A stretch of 64,000 nucleotides of DNA, from NCBI RefSeq assembly GCF_900100795.1, contig NZ_FNCO01000005.1:124001-188000 (forward strand). The letters are read 5' to 3'. The DNA is from Pseudomonas abietaniphila. GTDB taxonomy: Bacteria > Pseudomonadota > Gammaproteobacteria > Pseudomonadales > Pseudomonadaceae. Each line of letters opens with the position of its first letter. The first letter of the stretch is position 1. The position numbers and the translations under genes were made by a program. Positions 34,612 through 43,928 of this stretch are shown here, piece after piece. The notes beneath the pieces were generated by a model, which did no database searches, had not been told where the DNA came from, and was given only the letters and a program-made list of their open reading frames with translations.

Positions 34612-35490
34612 TTAAACCAATACACCGGACTGGCGCAATGCCTGACGCAGCGGCTCGTGGCAGGACTCGCTGAGCCAGGTGAGCGGCAGACGGATACCGT
34701 CCGGCATCAAACCCATTTCATGCAGGGCCCATTTCACGGGAATAGGGTTCGATTCGATGAACAGGGTCTTGTTCAGCGGCATCAGTTTTTCGTGGAGCGC
34801 ACGGGCAGTGGCAGCGTCACCCGCCATGGCAGCCTTGCACAGGTCGGCCATGTCGCGCGGGGCGACGTTGGCGGTGACCGAAATATTGCCTTTGCCGCCG
34901 AGCAGGATCAGCTCGACCGCGGTGGCGTCGTCGCCGGAATACACCAGGAAGTCGCTGCTGACGCCGGCCAGGATGTCCTTGGCGCGCTGCAGGTCACCGG
35001 TGGCTTCCTTGATGGCGATGATGTTCTTGACCTTGGACAGGCGAATCACGGTCTCGGCCGACATGTCGCAGGCGGTGCGGCCTGGCACGTTGTAGAGGAT
35101 CTGCGGGATGTCCACGGCTTCGGCGATGTGCTTGAAGTGCTGGTACAGGCCTTCCTGGGTCGGCTTGTTGTAGTACGGGGTCACCAGCAGGCAGGCATCG
35201 GCACCGGCATTCTTGGCGTTGGTGGTCAGTTCGACCGCCTCGCGGGTGGAGTTGGCGCCCGTGCCGGCAATCACCGGGATGCGGCCAGCGACCTGCTGGA
35301 CAACACGGCGAATGACTTCAATGTGCTCGTTGACGTCAAGCGTCGCAGACTCACCTGTAGTGCCGACGGCAACAATGGCGTTGGTGCCCTCTTGCAGGTG
35401 AAAGTCCACCAGTCTGCTCAGGCTGTCCCAGTCAAGACGACCCTGTGCATCCATAGGTGTGACCAGTGCCACCATACTGCCCGCAATCAT
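34612..35490 (-). CDS. dapA: 4-hydroxy-tetrahydrodipicolinate synthase
   Basis: 292 aa, the family's standard length. The Schiff-base Lys is in [15 protein letters not shown] near residue 161, and Tyr of the triad is in [13 protein letters not shown] near 133. Other motifs are [13 protein letters not shown] at the start and [10 protein letters not shown] near 45. It condenses pyruvate with aspartate semialdehyde in lysine synthesis. The ATG at 35490 has AGGAG 8 nt before it. It is first in dapA-bamC and divergent from gcvR. Confidence 0.95.
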   Translation of the reverse strand: MIAGSMVALVTPMDAQGRLDWDSLSRLVDFHLQEGTNAIVAVGTTGESATLDVNEHIEVIRRVVQQVAGRIPVIAGTGANSTREAVELTTNAKNAGADACLLVTPYYNKPTQEGLYQHFKHIAEAVDIPQILYNVPGRTACDMSAETVIRLSKVKNIIAIKEATGDLQRAKDILAGVSSDFLVYSGDDATAVELILLGGKGNISVTANVAPRDMADLCKAAMAGDAATARALHEKLMPLNKTLFIESNPIPVKWALHEMGLMPDGIRLPLTWLSESCHEPLRQALRQSGVLV

Positions 35491-35803
35491 GCAAACCGCT
35501 CCTGCCGGAAAAAGAGAGCGGTAATGGTACTGGCGCCATGATCCTTGCACAAGGCGAGCATTCCCCTGAGCGACGGTTTTCGCTACCCTTCGGTCTTTGA
35601 TCGGTACTGGTCATCTGCGCAGCTCGTTCGACTGTCCGCTTTCATCGTCGCAAACCCCGCTCCAGCGTCGCCTGTCACTCGGGTTGACCGGTTCATCCCG
35701 GACACACGCGACAGGGGCCGGGTCGACGTTGCAAGTCGTGCGATCATCGAATCCGCCGCACAAGCCAACAATGTACCGACCGCTCATCGCTTAGGAATGC
35801 TGC

Positions 35804-36367
35804 ATGTCGTCCATCCCCACAGTTCGCGAACAATTCCTTGTCATCAGTGCCCTTGGCGCAAACCCAATGGAGCTGACCAACGTCCTGTGCCGCGCCAGTC
35901 ATGAAAACCGTTGCTCGGTGGTCAGCTCGCGCCTCACCCGCCACGGCGAATGCAGTGCGTTGATCCTGCAGGTCACCGGCAGCTGGGACGCTCTGGCGCG
36001 CCTCGAGACCGGCCTGCCCAATCTGTCGAAAAAACACGCGTTCACCGTCAACGTCGTGCGCAGTGCATCGCTGGAAAGCCGTCCAGAAGCCCTGCCGTAC
36101 GTGGCGTACGTCAGCTCGGCGTATCGCCCGGACATCATCAATGAACTCTGCCAGTTCTTCATCGACCATCACGTCGAGCTGGAAAACCTGATCTGCGACA
36201 CTTATCAGGCGCCGCAGACCGGCGGCACGATGCTCAACGCGACGTTCACCGTGACATTGCCTGCCGGCACCCAGATCAGCTGGCTGCGCGACCAGTTCCT
36301 GGACTTCGCCGACGCACTCAATCTCGACGCGCTGATCGAACCATGGCGCCCGCAAGCCCCTATGTAA
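35804..36367 (+). CDS. gcvR: Glycine cleavage system regulator GcvR
   Basis: 187 aa with two ACT domains: LVISALGANPMELTNVLCRA near residue 12 and YVSSAYRPDIINELCQFFID near 100. GcvR is a non-DNA-binding ACT protein that senses glycine and restrains GcvA in E. coli. In Pseudomonas the gene stands next to bcp, 10 bp upstream, and its role may extend to other regulators. It is divergent from dapA, with about 310 bp of low-information spacer. Confidence 0.9.
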   Translation: MSSIPTVREQFLVISALGANPMELTNVLCRASHENRCSVVSSRLTRHGECSALILQVTGSWDALARLETGLPNLSKKHAFTVNVVRSASLESRPEALPYVAYVSSAYRPDIINELCQFFIDHHVELENLICDTYQAPQTGGTMLNATFTVTLPAGTQISWLRDQFLDFADALNLDALIEPWRPQAPM

Positions 36368-36377
36368 GGAAACCACA

Positions 36378-36851
36378 ATGGCTGTAGAACTGGACAAACC
36401 CGTTGCCGACTTTCAGGTGCAGGCCACCAGCGATCAGGCCGTGAGCCTGTCTGCGTTGAAGGGTCAGCAAGTGGTGATTTATTTCTACCCGAAGGACAGC
36501 ACGCCTGGCTGCACCACCGAAGGCCAGGGCTTCCGTGATGCGTACGCCGACTTCAAGGCGGCCAACACCGTGGTGTTTGGTGTGTCGCGCGACAGCCTGA
36601 AGTCTCACGAGAACTTCAAGGCCAAGCAGGAATTCCCGTTCGAGCTGATCTCGGACAAGGACGAATCCCTCTGCCAGCTGTTCGACGTGATCAAGCTGAA
36701 AAAGCTGTACGGCAAGGAATACCTGGGCGTTGATCGCAGCACCTTCCTGATCGACAAGGACGGTGTGCTGCGCAAGGAATGGCGTGGCGTGAAGGTCCCG
36801 GGGCATGTGACTGCGGTCCTGGAACAGGCTCAGGCACTCAATAACGCCTGA
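36378..36851 (+). CDS. bcp: Peroxiredoxin of the Bcp/PrxQ family
   Basis: 157 aa thioredoxin-fold peroxidase. The peroxidatic Cys lies in FYPKDSTPGCTTEGQGF near residue 45. In E. coli Bcp a resolving Cys follows five residues later; here that position is Gln (GCTTEGQ), so it is a 1-Cys-like or alternative-Cys type. Another Cys is in ESLCQLFDV near 96 and might serve instead. It reduces H2O2 and organic peroxides. It is cotranscribed with gcvR. Confidence 0.9.
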   Translation: MAVELDKPVADFQVQATSDQAVSLSALKGQQVVIYFYPKDSTPGCTTEGQGFRDAYADFKAANTVVFGVSRDSLKSHENFKAKQEFPFELISDKDESLCQLFDVIKLKKLYGKEYLGVDRSTFLIDKDGVLRKEWRGVKVPGHVTAVLEQAQALNNA

Positions 36852-36878
36852 GTGGTCCTTCTGTAAGAGCGCGCTTGC

Positions 36879-36966
36879 TGTAGGAGCGCGCTTGCCCGCG
36901 AAGGGATGTAACAGGCGCCAGAGAATCTGTCCGCTCACCCATCATTCGCGGGCAAGCGCGCCTACA
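36879..36966. repeat. REP pair with a duplicated partial left arm
   Basis: TGTAGGAGCGCGCTTGCCCG at 36879 and its complement near 36950-36966. A partial extra left arm (TGTAAGAGCGCGCTTGC) lies at 36862-36878, just before it. Confidence 0.82.
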
Positions 36967-36988
36967 AAAACACACCGCGGAGCGCCAT

Positions 36989-38059
36989 TTACAACAGCGG
37001 CGCCACCGTCGGTTCGTTACGCGGCCAAGCATCCAGCACGGCCTTGAACAGGGTCGCCAGCGGAATCGCGAAGAAGATCCCCCAGAATCCCCACAGCCCG
37101 CCAAACAGCAGCACCGCGCAGATGATCGCGACCGGGTGCAGGCTCACCGTCTGGGAGAACAGCAGTGGCACCAGCACGTTGCCGTCCAGCGTCTGGATAA
37201 TGCCGTAGACCGCCATCAGGTAGATGAACTGGTCGCTCCACCCCCACTGAAACAGCGCGATAAACGCCACCGGCACCGTCACCACCACCGCGCCCACGTA
37301 GGGCACGACGACGGAAATCCCCACCAGCATCGCCAGCAACGCGGAATAATTGAGGCCCATCGTCACAAACGCGATGTAGGTCACCGCGCCACAGATGAAA
37401 ATCTCGATGACCTTCCCACGGATGTAGTTTGCGATCTGCCGGTTCATTTCCTCGGCAACGCGCGTGATCAACGTACGCTCACGGGGCAGATAGCCTCTGA
37501 ACCAGCGGCCAATCATCCGACGGTCCTTGAGGAAGAAGAACACCAGGATGGGCACCAGCACCAGGTAGATCATCATGTTGACCAGCAGCGGCAGGCTGGA
37601 CAGCGAGAAGGTCAGCGCCCACTGACCGAACTTGCCGATCTCGCCACGGGCGGCCTCGATGGCCTGCAACACTTGCTCGTCAGACACCAGATGCGGATAG
37701 CGCTCAGGCAGCAGCAACAGCAGCGACTGCCATTTGGCGAGCATGCCTGGCAGTTCGTTGAACAAGGTGATCAATTGATGCCAAAGCAACGGCACGATCA
37801 CCAGCAAAAACACCGCCAGCGCGCCCATGAACAAGGCGAACACCAGCCCGACGGCAGCCCCTTCAGGCATGCGCACACGCTCAAGCTGAACGACCATCCC
37901 CTGCATCAAAAACGCCAGCACCAGACCCGCAAGCACAGGTGCGAGCATGCCGCCCAGTGTCAGGACAATCGTGAACGCCAACACCAACAGCACCGCCAGC
38001 ACCACCGCCTCTTCATCCGAGAAATAGCGTTGCATCCAGTCGCGAAGCACTTTGAACAT
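36989..38059 (-). CDS. perM: AI-2E/PerM-family membrane transporter
   Basis: 356 aa with about seven or eight hydrophobic segments (VLAVLLVLAFTIVLTLGGML and AALVFALFMGALAVFLL-type stretches). It matches the AI-2E transporter superfamily in length and in the conserved central GPxY/PYVGAVVVTVPVA-type region (SVVVPYVGAVVVTVPVAFIA). Family members include TqsA and PerM permeases; substrates are largely unknown. The ATG at 38059 is chosen; the longer frame begins with a sequence antisense to the TusA-like gene. It is 46 nt downstream of that gene. Confidence 0.86.
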   Translation of the reverse strand: MFKVLRDWMQRYFSDEEAVVLAVLLVLAFTIVLTLGGMLAPVLAGLVLAFLMQGMVVQLERVRMPEGAAVGLVFALFMGALAVFLLVIVPLLWHQLITLFNELPGMLAKWQSLLLLLPERYPHLVSDEQVLQAIEAARGEIGKFGQWALTFSLSSLPLLVNMMIYLVLVPILVFFFLKDRRMIGRWFRGYLPRERTLITRVAEEMNRQIANYIRGKVIEIFICGAVTYIAFVTMGLNYSALLAMLVGISVVVPYVGAVVVTVPVAFIALFQWGWSDQFIYLMAVYGIIQTLDGNVLVPLLFSQTVSLHPVAIICAVLLFGGLWGFWGIFFAIPLATLFKAVLDAWPRNEPTVAPLL

Positions 38060-38105
38060 CAATGAACCTTTGGGCCAAGGGGTAGAAGGCGGTGGTGTGG
38101 AAACG

Positions 38106-38357
38106 TCAGGCTTTGCGCAGCCAGTACCGATAAATGCCATCGGCGGCTTCTTCGTGTAACAGGGCATGGCCGGCCAGCTTGGCGAAGGTGCGGAAGTCAC
38201 GCTGAGAACCCGCATCGGTGGCTGTCACCTTGAGCACCGCTCCGCTGGCCAGACGATTGAGTTCCATCTTGGCCTTTAGCAGCGGCAGCGGACAATTCAG
38301 GCCACTGGCATCCAGCTCGGCATCGCAAGTCGCAGGGTGCCCTACAGCGTCAGACAT
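38106..38357 (-). CDS. TusA-family sulfur carrier protein
   Basis: 83 aa. The CPxP motif is in ELDASGLNCPLPLLKAKMEL near residue 17, followed by VLKVTATDAGSQRDFRTFA, as in TusA/SirA proteins. The Cys can carry sulfur as a persulfide. This may be a second TusA-like protein (the PA1006 type, linked to molybdenum cofactor and nitrate respiration in P. aeruginosa) rather than TusA itself; I recall that location next to perM and bepA, and it fits. Confidence 0.87.
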   Translation of the reverse strand: MSDAVGHPATCDAELDASGLNCPLPLLKAKMELNRLASGAVLKVTATDAGSQRDFRTFAKLAGHALLHEEAADGIYRYWLRKA

Positions 38358-38507
38358 CGTTTCTCTCCAGGTAGACACATCCAATTGCACGGAAACGCTA
38401 AACAAAACGAGGAAGAACCTTCTTACACGCGTGCAAGAATACCCCACTCTGGTCAGCAAGCCATTGAGCCAGCTACAGTAACGACTTTCTGCCTCAGAGT
38501 TTCGTGC

Positions 38508-39941
38508 ATGAATTTTTTGCGCCCCACACTGCTGACGCTCGCCTGCCTGATGGCAAGCCCGACTTTCGCGGACGACCTGCCATCGCTGGGCGATGCCAGC
38601 TCCTCCATCGTTTCGCCCCAGCAGGAGCACGACCTGGGCCGGGCCTGGCTCGGGTTGCTGCGGGCGCAGGTGTCTCAGCTTTCCGATCCGCAACTCAAGG
38701 ACTTCGTCGAGACGTCGGTTTACCGCTTGGCCGAAACCAGCCAGGTACAGGACCGACGCCTTGAATTCATTCTGATCAACACGCCCGAAATCAACGCCTT
38801 CGCGGCGCCTGGCGGGATCATCGGGGTCAACGGCGGTCTTTTCCTGCACGCCGAAACCGAAGGCGAATACGCCGCAGTGCTCGCGCACGAACTGGCTCAC
38901 TTATCGCAACGCCACTTTGCCCGTGGCGTTCAGGCGCAACAACGCATGCAGGTGCCTGTGATGGCGGCCATGCTCGCTGGCATTGTCATGGCCGCTGCGG
39001 GTGCGGGAGACGCCGGTATCGCCGCCATTGCCGGCACACAGGCCGCTGCGATTCAGGAACAGGCCCGCTTCTCCCGCCAGAACGAAGCGGAAGCCGACCG
39101 AATCGGTATCCTCAATCTGGAGAAAGCCGGTTACGACCCACGCAACATGCCTAACATGTTTGAGCAGTTGGCCCGTCAGTATCGCTACGACGCCAAGCCA
39201 CCTGAGTTTCTCATGAGCCACCCGGTCACGGAGTCCCGTATCGCCGACACCCGCAACCGCGCCGAGCAGGCCAAACCGGGAGGCAAGGAAGACAGCCTTG
39301 GGTATCAGCTGATGCGCTCGCGGGTCGTGCTGATCTACGAGGAAACACCGGGCATGGCCGCCAAGCGCTTTCGCGCGCAGTTGGCAGAGAACCCGAAAAA
39401 CGATGCAGCTCGCTATGGTCTGGCACTGGCGCAAACCAAAGCCGGTCAGCTGAACGAGTCCCGCGAAACGCTCAAACCGCTGCTGGACAAGGCGCCGGAC
39501 AACATCACGTACAACCTGGCGGCGGTCAATCTGGACATTGCCAACAACCGTTTGCCCGACGCTCAGCAGCGGGTTGACCGGATGCTGAACCTGTACCCGG
39601 ACAACTACCCGCTCAATCAGGCCAAGGTCGACGTCCTGTTGAAGCAGTCCAAGGCACCTGAAGCACTGAAATCGCTGGAAACGCTGCTTAAAAGCCGCCC
39701 GGATGACCCGGACATCTGGAATCAGGTGGCCGACACCCGCGGCCTCTCAGGCAACACCATCGGCCTGCATCAGGCGCGCGCGGAATATTTCGCCTTGATG
39801 GGGGATTTCAAGCAGGCCGTTCAACAGCTCGAGTTCGCCAAGCGACGCGCGAACAACAACTTCCAGCTGGCTTCGCGGATCGATGCGCGGCAGCAGGAAA
39901 TCATCGCTCAGGAGCGGGCGGTGAAAGAGATGATGAATTGA
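38508..39941 (+). CDS. bepA: M48 metalloprotease BepA
   Basis: 477 aa. A signal peptide (LLTLACLMASPTFA) leads to the peptidase domain with HEXXH motif AVLAHELAHLSQRHFAR near residue 130 and the third ligand in NEAEADRIGI near 190. C-terminal TPR repeats follow (YGLALAQTKAGQLNESRETL onward). BepA assists LptD assembly at the outer membrane and degrades misfolded BamA/LptD. The ATG at 38508 matches the signal peptide. It is divergent from the TusA-like gene and alone on its strand. Confidence 0.92.
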   Translation: MNFLRPTLLTLACLMASPTFADDLPSLGDASSSIVSPQQEHDLGRAWLGLLRAQVSQLSDPQLKDFVETSVYRLAETSQVQDRRLEFILINTPEINAFAAPGGIIGVNGGLFLHAETEGEYAAVLAHELAHLSQRHFARGVQAQQRMQVPVMAAMLAGIVMAAAGAGDAGIAAIAGTQAAAIQEQARFSRQNEAEADRIGILNLEKAGYDPRNMPNMFEQLARQYRYDAKPPEFLMSHPVTESRIADTRNRAEQAKPGGKEDSLGYQLMRSRVVLIYEETPGMAAKRFRAQLAENPKNDAARYGLALAQTKAGQLNESRETLKPLLDKAPDNITYNLAAVNLDIANNRLPDAQQRVDRMLNLYPDNYPLNQAKVDVLLKQSKAPEALKSLETLLKSRPDDPDIWNQVADTRGLSGNTIGLHQARAEYFALMGDFKQAVQQLEFAKRRANNNFQLASRIDARQQEIIAQERAVKEMMN

Positions 39942-39953
39942 TCAAAAGCCTGA

Positions 39954-40041
39954 TGCAGGAGCGCGCTTGCCCGCAATTGCAGAGTGCCTGAGCCGTTGTG
40001 GCGGCCGACACTCTGCTATCGCGGGCAGGCGTGCTCCTGCA
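39954..40041. repeat. REP pair, GCAGGAGCGCGCTTGCCCGCAAT variant
   Basis: Left arm TGCAGGAGCGCGCTTGCCCG, right arm CGGGCAGGCGTGCTCCTGCA. It lies between the convergent bepA and nadA genes. Confidence 0.82.
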
Positions 40042-40049
40042 GTTGTTGA

Positions 40050-41108
40050 CTAGGCGTTACCTGAAAGCTTCAAGCGAGCGGCCTGCGTGAAGTCCAGCAT
40101 CCGCTGCAGCGGTCGAACGGCCTGCGGGATGATCGCCGGATCGACGAAAATCTCATTCGTCCCTTCACGCAAGCACTGCAGCGTGCGCGCCAGCGTGTTC
40201 ATCGCCATCCACGGGCAGTGCGCACAGCTGCGGCATGCCGCACCGTTACCGGCCGTGGGGGCTTCGATGAAAACCTTGCCGGGGCACAGCTGCTGCATCT
40301 TGTAGAAGATGCCGCGGTCGGTGGCGACGATAAACGTGGTGTTCGGCAGCGTCTGTGCCGCCTTGATCAACTGGCTGGTGGAGCCCACCGCGTCGGCCAG
40401 ATCGATCACCGACTCCGGCGACTCCGGATGCACCAGGATCGCGGCGTCCGGGTACAGCGCCTTCATGTCTTCGAGCTGACGCGACTTGAATTCTTCGTGC
40501 ACGATGCAGGCACCGTCCCACAACAGCATGTCAGCGCCGGTTTCCCGCTGAATGTAGCGGCCGAGGTGCTTGTCCGGCGCCCAGATGATTTTCTCACCGT
40601 TGTCCATCAGGCTCTCGACGATTTCCAGCGCACAGCTGGAGGTCACCACCCAGTCCGCACGGGCCTTCACGGCAGCCGAGGTGTTCGCGTAGACGACCAC
40701 GGTGCGTTCGGGATGCTGATCGCAAAACGCGGTGAACTCGTCGACACCGCAACCCAGATCCAGCGAGCAGGTCGCCTCCAGGGTCGGCATGAGAATGCGT
40801 TTTTCAGGCGTCAGTATCTTTGCGGTTTCGCCCATGAAACGCACCCCGGCCACCAGCACGGTCTTCGCCGGATGGTTCTTGCCGAAACGTGCCATCTCAA
40901 GTGAATCCGCCACACAACCGCCCGTTTCTTCCGCCAGGGCCTGGATAACCGGGTCGCAGTAATAGTGGGCGACGAGCACGGCGTCTTGAGCCTTCAGCTC
41001 GGCAGCGATCAGGCGGCGGTACTCGGCTTCTTCTTCCGGTGTCAGTGGCTTGGGCTGCTTGGCGTCTAGGTGCGCCTGCACCAGAAGGCGTTCGGAAATC
41101 TGTGTCAT
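40050..41108 (-). CDS. nadA: Quinolinate synthase
   Basis: 352 aa. The opening [18 protein letters not shown] fits Pseudomonas NadA. Cys ligands of the 4Fe-4S cluster appear in ADSLEM-region, [13 protein letters not shown] and [13 protein letters not shown]. NadA condenses iminoaspartate with DHAP to quinolinate for NAD synthesis. The ATG at 41108 is used. The region to the left, 41109-41365, separates it from the truncated O-methyltransferase and shows nothing definite. Confidence 0.93.
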   Translation of the reverse strand: MTQISERLLVQAHLDAKQPKPLTPEEEAEYRRLIAAELKAQDAVLVAHYYCDPVIQALAEETGGCVADSLEMARFGKNHPAKTVLVAGVRFMGETAKILTPEKRILMPTLEATCSLDLGCGVDEFTAFCDQHPERTVVVYANTSAAVKARADWVVTSSCALEIVESLMDNGEKIIWAPDKHLGRYIQRETGADMLLWDGACIVHEEFKSRQLEDMKALYPDAAILVHPESPESVIDLADAVGSTSQLIKAAQTLPNTTFIVATDRGIFYKMQQLCPGKVFIEAPTAGNGAACRSCAHCPWMAMNTLARTLQCLREGTNEIFVDPAIIPQAVRPLQRMLDFTQAARLKLSGNA

Positions 41109-41365
41109 GTTCGCAGGACCTGAATGCGCGTAAGCGCGAACGTCGAGTTTACACCTGAACAACAGGCAACAAATCAAGGCGGGAAACCCTCACGGTCATG
41201 AAGTTTCCGGCCTTGCACACGCCTTGTTGAGCGTGCGGCGAATAGTATTGGCGGCGCGCTTTCCTCCCGCATTGCAGTCGTTTGAGGACAGCAGCGGGAG
41301 GTCGCGCAAAGCGGCGGCGAATGTATCACGTAACCTGTTGAGCGATCACTTACCGACCGCCCTCT

Positions 41366-41850
41366 TCACCCCAGCCGCATCGACAGCTCGACGTCATCGG
41401 CGAACGGGATGGACATGTAGCCCTGCTCCGCAGCACGGACACGCGCCAGATACTCAGGCGCGTAGTCGGCGTTGTCAGCAACGATCAGCGCCCCAGGCTT
41501 CAGGCGGCTTTCCAGCAAGTTCAGGATCTCGGGATAGAGGGCCTTGGCGCCGTCGAGCAGGACCAGGTCGATGCTGTCGGGAAGGTCCTTGCCCAATGTC
41601 AGCAGGGCATCGCCCTCACGGATTTCCACAAGGTCCAGCAAGCCGCCAGCGATCAGATTGCTGCGGGCCTGCGCCACTTTTGACGACTCGAATTCACTGG
41701 TAATCAGCAGACCGCCGCCGTTGTCTCGCAGCGCTGCGGCCAAGTGCAACGTGGAAACCCCAAACGATGTGCCGAACTCGACGATGGTGCGTGCCTTGCA
41801 ACTGCACGCCAGCATGTAAAGCAGCGCGCCTGTGTCGCGCGACACGCCGC
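41366..41850 (-). pseudogene. O-methyltransferase, 5'-truncated
   Basis: The last ~160 residues of a class I SAM O-methyltransferase are in order: VSRDTGALLYMLAC, then TIVEFGTSFGVSTLHLAAA, GGLLITSEFESSKVAQAR and LVLLDGAKALYPEILNLLES. Members of this group have about 60-70 more residues at the N-terminus. Here family similarity ends near 41850, where the sequence turns into the opposite-strand TetR gene. The frame happens to stay open through to 42094, but that extension is antisense to TetR and is not protein-like. A start at 41815 (MLACSCK) could give a shorter product. Confidence 0.8.
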
Positions 41851-42197
41851 CCTTTAAGCGGCTACGGGACCTGGTCCACACCTTCATCTGCTCCGAGTGC
41901 GAGGAAGCCGACATGCGAATCGCACTCGACGATGCAGCGCCGCTGTATCGGCATGCGCCCGAGGCACAGGAAGCCAAGGCGACCGGCGAGCGCGCCATAC
42001 AACGTTTTATGGAGGAGGTCCTGCCCGAGGCACAGCAGACGACGAGAATCCAGGCAGCCGAGCTGATAAAGACAACGCTGAGCACCGTGGGCAAGGAGTT
42101 TTCCGAGCACCCTCGGACCTCCGCCGAGATCGAGAACTACTCGAACGCCATGGCCGACATGTTTTGCGCTTACCTTGAACGGCTCAGCATTGCCTGA
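41851..42197 (+). pseudogene. TetR-family regulator, 5'-truncated
   Basis: The frame encodes the C-terminal ligand-binding half of a TetR/AcrR regulator (RLRDLVHTFICSECEEADM, RIALDDAAPLYR, KEFSEHPRTSAEIENYSNAM). The N-terminal helix-turn-helix of about 70-80 residues is missing. The ATG at 41832 lies on the methyltransferase side of the join and would give only 121 aa with no DNA-binding domain. The gene meets the methyltransferase remnant head to head at about 41850. Confidence 0.76.
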
Positions 42198-42220
42198 GCG
42201 AATTCACTGAATCCAGGGCA

Positions 42221-42265
42221 AAAAAAAACCCGAGAATTCACACTTTCGTGGACCTCTCGGGTTTT
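42221..42265 (-). terminator. Terminator of tRNA-Lys
   Basis: AAAACCCGAGA pairs with TCTCGGGTTTT across a 19-nt loop. Read on the minus strand it is followed by a run of eight T. It lies 6 bp past the tRNA 3' end. Confidence 0.85.
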
Positions 42266-42270
42266 GAAGA

Positions 42271-42346
42271 TGGTGGGTCGTGTGGGATTCGAACCTACGA
42301 CCAATTGGTTAAAAGCCAACTGCTCTACCAACTGAGCTAACGACCC
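42271..42346 (-). tRNA. tRNA-Lys (anticodon TTT)
   Basis: 76 nt, beginning GGGTCGTTAGCTCAGTTGG and ending with encoded CCA. The anticodon loop GGCTTTTAACC gives TTT for AAA/AAG lysine codons. The T loop GGTTCGAATCC is intact. Its 3' end points toward the truncated methyltransferase/TetR pair. In P. aeruginosa the equivalent tRNA-Lys is an integration site for large islands, as I recall. Confidence 0.96.
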
Positions 42347-42410
42347 GCTTCGTGGTGGCGCGTATATTACCGCTTTCTCTCAGTAATTCAACACCTTATT
42401 GCAAATAAAA

Positions 42411-43100
42411 TTAAAAATAACGCGTTGGGTCCGTTACGCCCGCTGCCGAGAAGCCTTCTGCACGCAGTCGGCAGCTGTCACATTTCCCGCACGCACGGCC
42501 TTGATCGTCAGCCTGATAGCAGGAAACCGTCAGACCGTAATCGACGCCCAGACGCGTGCCCGCCTTGACGATGTCAGCCTTGCTGAGCATCTGCAGCGGC
42601 GCCTGAATCGTGAAGCCCTGCCCCTCCACACCGGCCTTGGTCGCCAGGTTCGCCATGCGCTCGAACGACTCGACGAACTCGGGGCGGCAGTCCGGATAAC
42701 CCGAGTAATCAACGGCGTTCACACCGATAAAGATGTCACGCGCGCCCAGCACCTCAGCCCAACCCAGCGCCAGTGACAGAAACACGGTATTGCGCGCAGG
42801 CACGTAAGTGACGGGGATACCTTCACCTGGGGTTTCCGGCACGGCGATGCTGCTGTCAGTCAACGCCGAACCACCGATGCCATTCAGGTTGAGGCCAATC
42901 ACCTTGTGCTCGACCACACCCAGATCTTTCGCCACGCGCTCGGCAGCCTGAAGCTCGGCACGATGGCGCTGGCCGTAATCGAAACTCATGGTGTAGCAGG
43001 CGAAACCGTCCGCTTTTGCCATGGCAACCACGGTCGCGGAATCCAGACCACCCGACAGCAGGATTACCGCTCGTTTCTCAGTCATCGTTTGTTCACTCAT
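42411..43100 (-). CDS. queC: 7-cyano-7-deazaguanine synthase QueC
   Basis: 229 aa from the ATG at 43100, or 224 aa from the ATG at 43085 ([13 protein letters not shown]), which is closer to the family start. The PP-loop [11 protein letters not shown] is near the N-terminus, and the zinc Cys cluster is [17 protein letters not shown] near the C-terminus. QueC makes preQ0 from 7-carboxy-7-deazaguanine with ammonia and ATP, leading to queuosine in tRNA. It begins one base past the queE stop (TGA-C-ATG), so it is coupled to it. No preQ1 riboswitch was seen. Confidence 0.94.
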   Translation of the reverse strand: MSEQTMTEKRAVILLSGGLDSATVVAMAKADGFACYTMSFDYGQRHRAELQAAERVAKDLGVVEHKVIGLNLNGIGGSALTDSSIAVPETPGEGIPVTYVPARNTVFLSLALGWAEVLGARDIFIGVNAVDYSGYPDCRPEFVESFERMANLATKAGVEGQGFTIQAPLQMLSKADIVKAGTRLGVDYGLTVSCYQADDQGRACGKCDSCRLRAEGFSAAGVTDPTRYF

Positions 43101-43101
43101 G

Positions 43102-43749
43102 TCAGCGCCCCGGCTCGTCGTCCCAGAGAATTTTATGCAGCTGCAACTGCAGCCGCACCGGCAGATTGTCAGCAACGATCCAGTCAGCCAGATCCCTGAC
43201 ATTCAGATCGCGGTGCACGGGAGAAAACAGCACCTCGCCCGCGCGGCGATCAAGCCCGTACTGGATGATCTTCGAGACCGCCCAGTCGTAGTCTTCCCGC
43301 GAACAGATCACGAACTTGACCTGGTCGTTAGCGGTCAGCAGGTCGATATTTTCATACCGGTTGCGAGTGACTTCTTTAGAGCCCGGCGTCTTCAGGTCCA
43401 CCACACGACTGACGCGCGGATCGACCTTCGAGATGTCCAGCGCCCCGCTGGTTTCCAGCGAGACCTCATACCCGGCATCACACAGGCGCTTGAGCAGCGG
43501 GATCGCGTTTGGCTGAGCCAAAGGTTCTCCGCCCGTCACGCAGACATAGCGGGGACGATAGCCGGCAACCTGCTCCATGAGCGAATCGAGGGTCTGAAGG
43601 GTGCCGCCCGTGAAGGCGTATTCGCTGTCGCAGTAACCACAGCGCAGAGGGCAGCCGGTGAGACGCACAAATACGGTAGGCAGGCCTGCCGTGCGCGTTT
43701 CACCCTGCAAAGAGTAGAAAACTTCGGTGATGCGTAATGTGTCTTGCAT
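43102..43749 (-). CDS. queE: 7-carboxy-7-deazaguanine synthase QueE
   Basis: 215 aa radical SAM enzyme. The Fe-S motif is [16 protein letters not shown] (CxxxCxxC) at about residues 31-38, with [17 protein letters not shown] as the N-terminal signature. It converts 6-carboxy-tetrahydropterin to 7-carboxy-7-deazaguanine. The ATG at 43749 is chosen; the 11 residues upstream do not resemble the family. It is first in queE-queC, and a terminator upstream separates it from cpoB. Confidence 0.93.
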   Translation of the reverse strand: MQDTLRITEVFYSLQGETRTAGLPTVFVRLTGCPLRCGYCDSEYAFTGGTLQTLDSLMEQVAGYRPRYVCVTGGEPLAQPNAIPLLKRLCDAGYEVSLETSGALDISKVDPRVSRVVDLKTPGSKEVTRNRYENIDLLTANDQVKFVICSREDYDWAVSKIIQYGLDRRAGEVLFSPVHRDLNVRDLADWIVADNLPVRLQLQLHKILWDDEPGR

Positions 43750-43872
43750 AGGGGCCACGGGCGTAACGGCTAAACAGGCCATCCGCCTCCGTCAGGCACT
43801 TCCGTACACCCTGCACTCGCAGAATCCACAGAAGCGTAATCAATACCGGAATTTCGGGTGCGAGATTCTAAC

Positions 43873-43900
43873 GAAAAAAGCCGCGCAACGCGCGGCTTTC
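43873..43900 (-). terminator. Terminator after cpoB
   Basis: AAAGCCGCGC and GCGCGGCTTT pair around a 3-nt loop. On the minus strand a T-run follows. It lies about 30 bp past the cpoB stop and marks the end of the tol-pal operon. Confidence 0.85.
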
Positions 43901-43928
43901 TTGAATCGGTGGTCAAACTAGCGGGTCA

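Noticed and set aside
41816..42094. Natural N-terminus of the O-methyltransferase in the open frame to 42094
   Set aside because: The residues encoded there are antisense to the TetR remnant and unlike the family.
43750..43870. A preQ1 riboswitch before queE
   Set aside because: No matching pseudoknot or hairpin was seen in the leader; only the cpoB terminator lies upstream.
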